The notes beneath the pieces are model-generated. The model searched no databases and had not been told where the DNA came from. It saw only the letters and a program-made list of their open reading frames with translations. Positions 35,128-46,295 of a stretch of DNA of 64,000 nt are shown here, in pieces. A program made the position numbers and the translations under genes. Position 1 is the stretch's first letter; every line of letters begins with the position of its first letter. The DNA is from Paragonimus westermani (lineage: Eukaryota > Platyhelminthes > Trematoda > Plagiorchiida > Troglotrematidae): contig QNGE01000127.1 in NCBI GenBank assembly GCA_008508345.1, positions 217,858 to 281,857 on the forward strand. The letters run 5' to 3'.

Positions 35128-37930
35128 CTGTAGAACATGTTAGGAACTTAATGAGTTATGCAGTTTGGTGTCATTAGGATGTGGCGTTATATATATAACT
35201 GTCTACTTGTTTGTAATATTTCGTTTAACTGCGTAGGTTGTATACTCTGAAGCTGCGCAACAGTTTGCCGGATTAGGTGATGTTTGCTCACAGGATTATC
35301 GGACACTGTTTACTTGAAAAGCGAAGGAACCAATTCACATTTCTACCAGTTTAGCTCAAGTATGCAATTGGCCAGATCAACTGGCTGTCTGGTTAAGTGG
35401 TTTGGATTATATGCAGAACGATTAATATTTAATTTAAAAGCTTTGCAACGTTTTTAACGTAATAATCGGAGGAGAGCGTTTAGTCAGAAGATTTTAAGGG
35501 ACGATTGGCCCAAGAAGGCTAAGCAACACTGATTTGGACTCAATGTATATGAGCGCGTTGGCCACTCTGCATGGAGTTAACAGATGCCGAAGCGATCGAT
35601 TGTATTTGATAGGTAGTCTCAATCGCTGTGTACGCTAGAAGTGGATTTAATCGGACCATAGCTAAAAAATTTCAAAAGCCGTTCACAACTCCTCTCTTTT
35701 AGTTGTTCTGTGGCCATTCTAACCTATCCGATTTTACATTAACAAGGGAAAAAGAAGACAGAGAACGACGAACAATACCTCGGCAATCTATCCCCGTAAC
35801 GTGCTTTCAGTACCGGACACGTGTGGAATATGACTAGAATGGTTCAATTTCATGTTGAGCGTATTTGTGGGATAAAAAGCATAATAGGCGGTCTCTGGAC
35901 TTTTTCTTCATTCAGGCGTACTCCTGACATCTGTGCAGCTCATGACAGAACTACTGTTCAAGTTTACTGCTAACATCGTCATAAGTTGGAGTTGCGTTTG
36001 CTTGTCTAGAGTTTTCGTACTCAACTCAACCTGGCCCACCTAAGGTCTCCTGTGTTATATCTTATCAGCGTTTTGGGGCGTACACTTTAGATGGACAGTT
36101 CAATGTCATTCACAGCTTGGGTGTGATGGAACTCACGTCTAGTGCCCCTTCACAAAAAAGCTGCTCTAAAAGTGTGTCTGATTAAGAAAGCTGTGATTTG
36201 TTTTGTATCGTTCAACTTGAAGTCAACCAGCTCCACGTTTCTTTATCAGTACTGCAAGAAATGTCACTCGGCAGTTCTATTGAAGCCCGCGGTTTCGACC
36301 TGAGTCGATACATTCTTATCAGCACACGGGATTATCCGCGCGTTCACTTGACTAATTAAGAGACCTTTCTTTCTTCGTGGTGAACATAGAATTACTTCGA
36401 ACGACACGAAGTGGCATGTTTACGTCAGTAACTTTTCCGTTAGAGTTCGGAAGTTGTTTCTTTTTCTGATAGCTTGGGTCTCTTTGAACCCCAAATCATT
36501 CAGTCAGTCGATTTATCAGTGAATGTTCACTATCCACCTGGTCTACTATTTATTTCCTATTTTCCAGAAGTTTACTTTTGAAGACATTTTATTCTTTGTA
36601 AAGCGTCCAGCAGTTTAAAATTGGTTTTGTTGCAAACGAGTCGTCAATATTCCATGCTTCTGCTTGTTATACATCATGTGAAACTTTTGTATCAGTAATT
36701 CTAAGTGACACAACTCACTCACTTGATTTAACTCTGTGTAAGTTTTGCTGCACATTATCACCGGGATCTGAGTGCAAGCATTTATGAATATACAACTAGC
36801 TCCAGTCTTCCGTTTCCGTCCGCGCTTAGCTCGGCTTTCCTGTAACTTTCATTAGCAAAACTCAAATAAAAGAATACTTTTTGTTGATTGTGACTGTTCG
36901 GAACGCTTTCTGTTAAATATTTGTGGTGTATTTTATTTCATTTTAAATGTTGAGCTCACTTGCTGATTTTCAGAGTACACAGAGGCTTGACGTGTATACG
37001 GTCTATTATCAAAGTGACTTGACTCGCAGTATACATCTCCCCAGTTCTTCTTGCTGAGCTTCCCAATTTGTATACTCCATTCCTCTAACTTCCTAATTTT
37101 TTCTCGACGTACAGCCTTTCTGAATCCTTACAGGTGATTATGTATTGGATTCACTATTTCTCTCCTAAATAAGAAAAGGACAGAATTCTTGGACAACAGA
37201 TTTTTCTGTCGCAGCGAAATCTTTCAGCGCATGATTGATGCGATTGTGCTGTGCCTAATCCAGTTTAGCCAACAGGCCTACATGGAACGATACCACACAC
37301 ACACACAGACTGTAATCTCTTTGCGGTGTGTGACAAAAGGCAATGTTGCGAAAGTGTAACAATGAGCAACAATATGAGTCGTTCACTCACTTATCCAGAT
37401 GTCCTAGAGGCTACATCCTGTAGGTAAATGGCGCCATGTAATGTCAACACCACTCGCCATCAAATCTAATTTTGAACGGCAACTTGGAAGTAACTCGCTG
37501 AAACCTCAATGTGAAAGGTGGTTATTTGCCTTGAGGTCACGCTCATTCAGTTTCAGGACAACATATTTCAGATAGCCCCATGAGGAGCTAACGGGATAGC
37601 TTTGTCACAAAACGAGTTCAACAGAGAATACGAAAGAGATCGTCAGATAGAATTGCCATCACAAAAAGTTGTTGAGCTTGACCTATCATCATTGCTGATA
37701 GTCAGCTATTGTTTGGTTTGTTTGTTTATCCGTTGCAACCATCCTATCTTTTTATCTCGATTTTGATTCTCTGTTGTACTTTTGCAACCGTTAATCCTCT
37801 CGTTAACTTCGCAAAAACTCATTATCCTATTCATCTGTATCTGTTTTTAACCTGTCCATCAAACGATCACATGTACATTAGCATTTTCCGTTCCTTGCAA
37901 TCTATGAATTCCGCCCATCTGATTCATCAG
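35128..37930. other. No supported gene
   Basis: AT-rich DNA with short pyrimidine tracts. No domain-bearing frame was seen. Confidence 0.4.
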
Positions 37931-38022
37931 CTTGGTGCTGGACACGTGTCGACCGGACAACAAAAGCGAACGGAATCGGTGCCTTGGCTGAATGCTCTGT
38001 TAATTGTGTTCGAGCGTACCTG
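37931..38022 (+). CDS. Weak candidate exon; possible start of a lipid-transfer (SMP-type) domain
   Basis: It lies between CTGATTCATCAG and a GTGATT donor at 38023. The frame contains TESVPWLNALLIVFERT. A Trp-Leu-Asn followed by hydrophobics begins many synaptotagmin-like SMP domains (extended synaptotagmins, TEX2), so the resemblance is noted. It spans fewer than ten residues and is not sufficient to assign the family. Confidence 0.2.
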
Positions 38023-40689
38023 GTGATTTTAGTGATAGTATGGTAAGCTTGACAAATGGCAACAATTGTTTCCATAAAGTCACCGTGAGTTGCTGAACGT
38101 TAACACCAACTGGTTTCAGTTGAATTTGCCACATAAAGCTCGTCGTTCGGTAACGGTCGTTTGAAAGAAAATATTCCCGTTGGATTTAACAAAATATTGC
38201 TTTAACATTACTTTAACACCGGCTTCCACCCAAGGTTTTTGGTGATAAAAGACAAATAGACTCGAATGTACCACTACAGACTGGGGGTAGCTGTATACAC
38301 ACACAACAAGACAGTTGTAAGCTTAGAAGGTGCTCTTCTAAAGCGCAGAAGTTCATGCCTACACAGGAGGTTGCCTGTAATTTGCACATCACTTGCATTT
38401 GATGACAGCTTCCGCACTGAGCTCGACTTTTTGGTTATTATCTTTCGCAGTACTGTTCTACAAATTTCTCCTTCCAAATGAAACCTTTTTTTAATCGTTT
38501 TTTTCGGATTTAGTAATTTTGGACTAGTTCCAGCGGTTCTGGCCCGTGGTCTTTGTTTTCAGACAATAATAATTGTTTTTATTCATTTCGGAACATTTAT
38601 ACTCAGTGATCAATCAATAAGGCGAATATTCCCTCACCGAACCCATCTACTGCTCGGATGCACACAACACATCCGTTTGAGTTGTTATACCATCCAATCC
38701 ATTTATGCTGTCACTGTTTAGGACCACATAGGTTCGTTAACTGCAATAACTCATTGGCAATTCCGAATTTGTCTCTCACGCGGTTGATTCAACACTTTGT
38801 GCTCCCTCTAGTTGCCGTGGTCAACTAGACCGTTATATAAAACGATCACAGTGCGTGTGTGCTCCCAATCCGTGATTTCCTGTTGGATAGCTAGTGCGGG
38901 CCAGATTGATGAGAAACTGTTCACTGCTGACATTGACAGCAGGAAAATGTCAAATAAGAATTATTTGAGTTTTATTATTATACACAGCCTAGGTTAGGGT
39001 ATACTGGAAACTGTTACTAAGTGCCATACTAACGGCAGCGTCCGAAAGGAAGTTACTCGTCTCCCAACTGTGTTCTTGACCGTAACTCAAGTAAAGACTG
39101 ACTATCTACGGCGCTCACAGAATGCTGCTTTCATGAGGAGCTGAAAATGGTAGTTTATCTTTGTGTCGACAATTTTTACGTAGTACCGTCTACGTTAAAC
39201 AACACTTCATGATTCACAAGGCACCAATGAACTTGGTTTGTGGCTATATTGTTCAATCTGATTCTCCAGAACTCCAGCGTGGATTTAATTTCAGTGAACT
39301 AATTAACAAGGGGTGAATGTAATTGGAATGATAGTGCAGCAGCGGAGGTTATCGAAGACTAAATGAAGACTCGTGTGTTTATTACTGTGGTGATCTCCGT
39401 CAGTTTGGGTTACCTCTGTAAACAGAAGTTTTTAAGGAGGCCTATTAAGCGCATAAATAAGATAAATGTGCGAGTGGTTGCAAAATGTGCACTCCACCTG
39501 ATGGATAGTCATCATCTGCAATCAACAGTGTGCTCCAGAAAACGTCGATAAGGCTGGGAAACGAATGGTTGTCGCTAAACATCAAGCGTTTGGAAATAAG
39601 TATATGGTAGTATCTCACTCAGCTACACAACCACACGAAGTGAGCTCAATGATTAATGTGCTGTAGGTCACAATAATACTTGGCACCATGAAGACAAAAA
39701 GCATTCGAGGACGGTTGATACCAATCACCTTTTACCTAGCACAAGTCGAACAACGAAGGCATGATTGAATGACCGACGACTGATATTGGGACTGCGGGTT
39801 CGATATAGCGTGTTTCGGCATACTGTGGAATTTCTATCCAGTAGTTAACAGCAAAGATCAGATACAGTAAGAACTGAGAAGAGACTGTTTTGTGTTTGCC
39901 ATGTTACTCTTACTTACAACTCGACTGTTTGTTTGATAGGGATAGAAATGTTTCTATCAACTGCTTGAGCCCAGACATTAAGAGTTCATAAATAGCTTTA
40001 CATCGCTCTTCACTTTCATTTCCACTCTTGGGTCTTTCTAATTCGTTTTTGGTTCTGTGATGGTTAACCATTATAAACAACTGCTGACCCATTGCATTCA
40101 GCAGCACTCACCTCTATACTTCTAAGACTATCTAGTCTAGGCTTCAGTCACATTCGCCCCACAAAACCCATTCCACTGCGAACGTGTTCTGACCCAAAAA
40201 CGCATTAGGTACTGCGCACGCGCATGAGCATTTGAGTGAACATTTCTGAAAGTTACCTGCAAACTGACCTTGTGCGGTGAGCTTGAACGGTTTCTAATTA
40301 AATTATTCCACGTTCAAGTTAGCGGTCACCGGTCTCAGTGTAGAATGTCGAGTTTTCAGTGTCCGTTTTCTGGACCGGGGTTACTGGCGTGCCAAGTGAT
40401 CTCCCGTTAATGATCTTCGTTATATCTGCGTTTAGATCAAGCGTATTTGCACGGGCTGTTGTCACGTTCTGGAGTGGACTTGTGTGTTGTTTACTCTGTG
40501 TTCGAAGAACCTGCTGAATGAAGTCTAGGTATCTACCGTGCACGATGGCGTATCATTTGAATGACAGCCAGTAGTCACGTTTTTTATTAAGGGCACTTCT
40601 CAGCCCGCGTTTTCTTTTACAGTATCAAATGTAGCGCCAACCCCTTTCAATTTAGCCTGAGTCTAAAGCGTAGGTCAAATTTCACACGA
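38023..40689. other. No supported gene
   Basis: Short overlapping frames on both strands around 38113-38481 and 39363-39551 show no domains. No repeats were recognised. Confidence 0.4.
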
Positions 40690-41020
40690 TTTAGGGGGAC
40701 AGGCAGAGCATGGCTATAGGTACCATATATCCCGGCGCTCTGTGCCGGATCCAAAATCCGTACTCCACATCGCAGGGCTTACCGAACGGCCGAGCCCCGT
40801 GACCGAGTTGGGCTAGGGGGCGGGCACAACACATCACCGAGGGCACAGCCGAACTAGCTGGCTTTGTGTAAGGTGGGTTTACACACGCAGTTCCGGTGAG
40901 CTCGCTCTGGCCACCACAGTCCACGATGGATAACACCAGGGTGTTCACATACACCTCTGCAATCGTTTCAGAGCTGGGCTTGGTGCCAGCCATGCGCCGC
41001 CGAGTGCAAATGGACAAAGC
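40690..41020 (-). other. GC-rich island with a 108-codon - strand open frame
   Basis: Base composition is visibly richer in G+C and CpG than either flank. The - strand frame 40691-41017 is continuous (VDCGGQSELTGTACVNPPYT in the middle, MCCARPLAQLGHGARPFGK later), but no domain was recognised. The island could be an exon, a CpG-rich promoter-type segment, or a piece of a GC-rich repeat. It lies about 330 bases from a SINE. Confidence 0.35.
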
Positions 41021-41344
41021 AAAATTAAGATATTACCCTAACAGTTTGTTCCGTCACGATAATTTTTTCATCAACCGATAGATAGTAAAAAGCTGCATTT
41101 ATGAATGGAACACATTTACAATTCATTAAAAGACGGATGAAAACCTAATTATTTTCTCGCTGAATCCGGGACAAGCCATTTTGTGTTTTTAGGTTTATTG
41201 CAACATTTGTGGACCTTGACGTGACACACTACAGCCGTGATGTGAGAACACGGACGTCTTTTGGTCCCTCTCAGTTTTGTGGCCTTTTTATTGAGCATTG
41301 TAGCTTCTGATGAGTAGTCGGGGATTTGGTTTATTTTTTCAAGT

Positions 41345-41640
41345 TGACCATCACTCACGTTTGATCGCAGCGTTCGCATTCAGATAGACTTTCCAGCCAG
41401 CCTCTTTCGAAAAGAATCACTAGACTCGAGTTTCTCTCTCATTAGAGCTCGTCAGTAGTGCATATCCTTGCCACGGCCGGGATTTGAACTCCGGACATTC
41501 CAATCATGAGGCACCCGTGTTAGCCACTGCACCATTGACCTCACATTAGGCACGACCGAATTATCAAATCTGAACGCTCAACCACTCTCGCTTGTGAGCA
41601 ATGATCAGGTTGCCCGATCGTCTCGAGAGGAGACAGTTAC
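41345..41640 (-). mobile_element. tRNA-like SINE carrying a hammerhead ribozyme
   Basis: On the - strand the element has a 5' leader (41545-41640), then a pol III-type head with GGTGCAGTGGCTAACACGGG (A-box side) and a B-box, GAGTTCAAATCCCGG. A complete hammerhead domain follows at 41418-41460, then a roughly 70-base 3' part. Decayed copies with the same block order lie at 14565-14770, 55974-56270 and 57240-57390, which defines the body. This architecture parallels the schistosome Sm-alpha family, in which a pol III-driven SINE-like satellite contains an active hammerhead. It is non-autonomous and presumably depended on RTE-type reverse transcriptase. Confidence 0.75.
41418..41460 (-). ncRNA. 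Type I hammerhead ribozyme, core intact
   Basis: Read on the - strand: helix I strand CACTA; core CTGACGA; helix II CTCT/AGAG closed by an AATG loop; core GAAA; a short helix III of A-U and C-G pairs closed by TCGA; cleavage triplet GTC; and helix I partner TAGTG, which pairs perfectly with CACTA. All the invariant CUGANGA, GAAA and UH positions are present. The innermost helix II pair would be G-A rather than G-C, which may lower activity. The RNA is predicted to self-cleave after the C of GTC. Confidence 0.75.
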
Positions 41641-42596
41641 TGTCTGTTAACTCCAATCACTTCTTGTCAAAATGTCTTATTTGACGTTTCTATCCATGAT
41701 GAAGATAACTTGGTGCGCTATCAAGATCCGCGTGGATAGCTCCTCCAAAAATGTTGTCCAGGTTTAAGTGCTTTGTTTTTCGAAGAATTGCTTCGTCTTG
41801 AAGAACAACATATCCAGGATGCCAAAGTTTTTTAGTTTGGGTAGGCGTGAATCATTCGCATTTAGCGCGTTCTGATTAGGTAATCACGACGCAGGACACT
41901 ATGGTAATACTTGTAGTACTGATTGAACTGGGCGGGGAGGGGTAGGGCTCGTTAACGCACCTTCACGACTACCATGTTTGTTTACAAACTGACTTCTCTA
42001 GTACTGTGTTGACTTTAAGTGTAGATGCTTCTGGTGGTAGCTTACAATCGACACTTTCACTTCACCGCATGCAACTTTGGACTTGTGGGACCTGGGCCGA
42101 TTAATTCGATCCGTGTTTGCTTGTCTGTCTGACTCTGGCCATATTGAGTTGTGGCTGTGGTTTCGGCGGTGTGTTGTGTTCGTACGCCTATCCGGGTAGG
42201 TAAGAATGCGTGGCCATTCGGTAAGCCCTTTGGTTTGGACTCCTGATTTTAGCGCCAAGGCAGATTTTCGGGACAATCGGTAGCTGATACAGACCGGTGC
42301 CGTGCTTAGGCAGTCAGACGGATTCACCACTCGATGTCACACGTGCAGTATCCGACATGCACATTCACACCACTTACTTCCATCAGATCGATGAAAGTCC
42401 CAAGTGGCTGATTTGTACGTAGCTTCACCAGAGTTAAACCCTACGTTTGCAAATAACCGGAAAATGGTTTGACAGTTAACGCCTTGAATCTTCAAGAAAC
42501 AGCTCATTTGAACCAAAAATTGCGAAATAAAGACCTACTTATCAGTCATTATGGTCGATTGCTAGTGCGAAATTAAGCCAGTTGCTTCAGATTCAC

Positions 42597-42824
42597 ATGG
42601 GATTGATTTGGCTATTGACAGTAGTTTCCATTGGCCACCATGTGATGTTTGCTTATACCCGCCAAAAGTTGGAGCATGATTATGCTGCAAAGTATGACAT
42701 TCTTTGTGTTAAATGTCGTACGGATCCGTTAGTTTATCTAGTGACGCCAGCCTGCTGCCGAACGAAGTTTGATACCATCGTTAACTACATTTCGTTAGGT
42801 AACGTGGTTTGTCTAAAAACCTAA
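42597..42824 (+). CDS. Candidate gene for a small secreted cysteine-bearing protein
   Basis: A 75-codon frame starts with ATG at 42597, six bases after an acceptor-like CCAGTTGCTTCAG, the layout expected after a 5'-UTR intron or a trans-splice site. Residues 1-19 (MGLIWLLTVVSIGHHVMFA) form a good signal peptide. The mature part has CVKC, then ACC, then a last VVC: five cysteines if unspliced. A GTAACG after codon 68 could instead be a donor that removes the last cysteine. Trematodes secrete many small proteins of this kind. The fold is not recognised and the odd cysteine count is a concern. Confidence 0.4.
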   Translation: MGLIWLLTVVSIGHHVMFAYTRQKLEHDYAAKYDILCVKCRTDPLVYLVTPACCRTKFDTIVNYISLGNVVCLKT

Positions 42825-44514
42825 GTTTACTAATGCGATAAGGTCCGCGAATGAAGTACGGTATTTTTCATTCCACTTTTTTCATAAGACCAAGTAACAA
42901 ACAAATTGTTTGCACTCCCTTCCCATCCTTAATCGCGCGAGTATATACGCCACCTGTTGCTTAAATGCATTTGTGTATATATGTATACTCACAACGATAT
43001 GGTTTTGTGATGTGTAGTGTGTTAGTGTTTTCAATCTTACAATATGTTTGTACTCATCAAGCGCTACTTGTCAAGCTTCCACACAGTTAGTCACCTGTCC
43101 AGTGAAGCACCACTTGTAAAGGTATGACTGAAGAACTTGATATTCGATTCTGAAACCCACATTTTGGTTTGGATGGACACGGTTGCTACTGCGTGCATTA
43201 AGTTAGCGTGGGGTGGTGTACTATGTTACACATTCCTAGATTAACATTCTTCCATGAATATCCTTTCATGGTACGGATGTACCGCTTGCCCATCAGCCTG
43301 CCAGTCCAACGGGCCTTGTTTTTGTCTGGGAGTTTGCGATTGCTGTAATCCTGACCGAAAAGAAAGTAGAACGTTCTGTCGATGTTCCTTGTTCATAAAG
43401 TTTGAACTTTTTTAAGGATAATGGTTAAAAATTTGCCCAGGGGTTTGTGCGAATACTTTCAAAAGACAGTATGTGAATTCATCTGGTCATTAGTCTCTAT
43501 CGCCTGTCTAACATTTAAATATTTATTGTAGGTTACTTTCAGAGAGTGATTCATGCGCACACAACGATGAAGTTGGTAACGCAACCAAAACTAACCTCGT
43601 CTTCCACGCTCACGGCTGACCTATTTCTAGACAATGGCCTCACTCAAGTTTCGCCCTTATTAGCGCTCATTACAGATCGCTACAGTGGGATACATCTTCG
43701 TCTGAAATTTTCCATTGGACCGATTCACCATCTAGTGAGGTGGTTTTGTGAGCTGTTGCACTAGCTACCCCGAACAAAATACTTGGCGAATTAGCATGGT
43801 AAATGGTGTTCAGATGACTCGATAGTCTCCAGAAAATACGCGCACTGTTATCTTAACCTTCTGAAGATACTACCGTCAATCAAATTCATGCATACGTTTT
43901 TAACAGAATAACCCTTATAGTTTGAGTTATTTTTCAACTTCTAACAATATGGAGTATCTCTCATAACAGTTAAAACCATAATATTTTAAAAATTTATGTT
44001 CAAATTCAGCTAGGCTCTGGCCAAATTTGATCAGTTACGTAGGCCAGTTAGGGGCTACGAACTCCGGAAGTCACACACCTTAGAGCAAGTGAAGTAGCTG
44101 ATACATGACTTTCTCGTTAGCTTGGTTCTCTGTGTACGGTTCTTCATAGAACGTACACAGGCGTAGAGTTCTGTCGTGGTTTCTATGCCACTGTAATCCG
44201 GTAGATAGATCATATGGCTAAAAGTGAGCCTACATGATTTTGTTCGCCTAAGATGAACAGCTTCAGTTTACAGAAAGTTTGCGAGTTTATTCCACGAAAA
44301 CCATACTACTCGATTGCACAAAGCTAAAAGAATTTTGTATGGGATCCATTTTGCTTTGTTATCTACCCTCCGGAGCAAATAAACTTCTCACTCTTGCACA
44401 TTTAGCTAGTGCGGATTGAGAGTCCAAGGTGGAGTGTGTCGATTCACACTAACGGGATGAAAACAAGTTGCAGCTCAATTACATAAAAACTCCTACGTCA
44501 AAAGCGATTCTCAA
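42825..44514. other. No supported gene
   Basis: One open + strand frame at 43546-43764 shows no domain or splice support. No repeats were recognised. Confidence 0.4.
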
Positions 44515-44650
44515 AGAACTGGTAGTCAAACAGATAAGAACATCCTTTTCTGAAGCAAGGAGTAGCGGGTTTGATCTCCCGTCCAGACTGTAGCTATCCG
44601 ATGAGACCAAAGATGGATGAAACCAGTCGAGGAGTGTCTATTGGAAGATG
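44515..44650 (+). mobile_element. Sm-alpha-like SINE, second subfamily, with degenerate hammerhead
   Basis: A tRNA-like head has an A-box-like GTCAAACAGATAAGAACATCC (44524-44544) and a B-box-like GCGGGTTTGATCTCCC (44565-44580). A hammerhead-like segment follows at 44598-44629. The layout is the same as in the - strand SINEs of this window, but the sequence is different and on the opposite strand, closer in its helix II arrangement to the schistosome Sm-alpha ribozyme. Confidence 0.5.
44598..44629 (+). ncRNA. Degenerate hammerhead ribozyme
   Basis: The order is CCGATGA, helix II GACC/GGAT-like around AAAGAT, GAAAC, CA loop, GTC. The U of CUGANGA is changed to C, and the bases flanking the core do not form helix I, so the motif should be inactive. 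Its layout, down to the GTC triplet, is otherwise hammerhead. Confidence 0.45.
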
Positions 44651-46009
44651 AACATCATGAAGTACTACGAGTAAGTTTTTCTCGCTGTAGCCCACATCCT
44701 GAAAAAGTCCTCTTGTGAAAGCAAAGTTGACAATGAAGTCTTATGAACTAACTCAACACTTCAAAAAGATTCGACCAAACAAACCAGAATATACCGTAGA
44801 TATTATCAGCGCTATTTCCATCAGCTTTCTTGAAACATCATTCACCACATGTAGATCAACTGGTTAGGAATAAGACAGAACACGAAAAATATTGACAATA
44901 CTCATTTTTCTTCTCCATTCTCGCGCGGTTATGGAACCATCTTATCACTCTAAGTCAGTGGAAGCCATGAAAGAGGTTTACTCACCTGTGGCATCTGAGC
45001 AGCCAGAGAATAGCCGCATTCAGTAAAGTTTAATTATGCAGTGTGTGTGAAAGTGCAGCAAGCACGAAGGAAAATTCGTGGAGTTGTGTGGACAGCAGCG
45101 AAATCGTGCAGTTTAACGTGACTTTCCTGTACGGCAGTAGAACCAAACAGGCAGTACACATTGCACACCTAGTGTGTAGTCTCTTCAGCTTTTTCATGCT
45201 CATATCATCAGAAGTTTAAACACAACCTACCAGGTGCTCTTGAATTACACACTACAAATGACAACAACAATGAATATTCGAATTCAACCTCGGATTTTAT
45301 CAGAAAAATCGAAAGTTGGTGAACAGGTTTGTTTCCAGAATGTCATTTTCAGGCCAGATACAACATGCGACGAGCAGTGAAATTGCCAATTCACGTTCGA
45401 AGGAAACATTTGTCGCTAAAATAGTGAGATTGCAATGAGCTCGCCGGTTGACCCATTGCCGGGTGATATTTTTATTAGGATGATTGAACAAACAAAGCTG
45501 ACAGGATTGATAGAACATGTAGATAACGTTTTCTGAAGCGTCGACAGCAAAACTGATGTTAACTAACTATCGTCACTGCCACATCAGATCGCAGGAAGCT
45601 GAAGTTCACCACGGAAGTGAAGCAGGACGAACGATTGGCACTTCTTGATTCTGCACCGCTGAAGTGTGTGGATAGATTGATTTAACAAGGCGCACACAGG
45701 TAGCGACAATGGAACAGACAGTATACTCATCTTAACAGCAGTGTTCCAGAGAAGTAGGAACGGGACTTGATATTATGTCTAGCAAACGGAGTCGACAAAA
45801 TTATTACTGATGATATGTTACGCCAGGTGCTCGAGCTCTTGTTTGAGACGTGTCGCTATAACGGATATCCAGACAAATCCCTAGCACGTGATACGTAACG
45901 AAGGGAGCCAAAAAACCGTGAATTATCTGTTGGGCAGAAGAACACTTATATTAACTTAGCTGACACTGGCGCCAGACGGCCTTCAGTATAACGCTTCATG
46001 CTGCACAAC
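44651..46009. other. No supported gene
   Basis: Possibly includes decayed upstream parts of the Gypsy remnant that follows, but no motif could be read confidently. Confidence 0.35.
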
Positions 46010-46295
46010 TGAAACTGTTGTTCGCCTACAGGACAGTGCCCAATAGTCATATCATTTTGTATTGGCTCATTCTCCTGTTACTTTGGAGTACGTTACAGTG
46101 GTCACATAACAAGGCCCGAACACCGTCCTGCTTGGTTGACGATCGGACAACAGCGAGAGATTTCCAGCCCAATTTTGACCTGCCCAATTGGTTCGGGTCA
46201 AAGAGTCAATGTGGATATCGCATTCCAGCTGATCTACCGCATCACACCTGTTCACACCTGAGGCTAGAAAGGTTGTGTCCTGGCAACTGCTGAGG
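46010..46295 (+). pseudogene. Probable Gypsy-type integrase C-terminal remnant
   Basis: The frame starts with LLFAYRTVPNS, close to the LxAYRTTPHS motif near the end of the Gypsy/Ty3 integrase core. After a stretch that does not align, it continues with DDRTTARDFQPNF, resembling the YDRxxxxRxFxxGDLVW block of the integrase C-terminal domain. The part between is compressed and the GD-V-W end is lost, so the copy is decayed. No LTRs, protease or RT were found nearby. The DDE catalytic residues lie upstream of what can be read. Confidence 0.42.

Noticed and set aside
45190..45222. CTGATGA...GAAA on the - strand
   Set aside because: Helix II would have a two-base loop and no partner helices are present.
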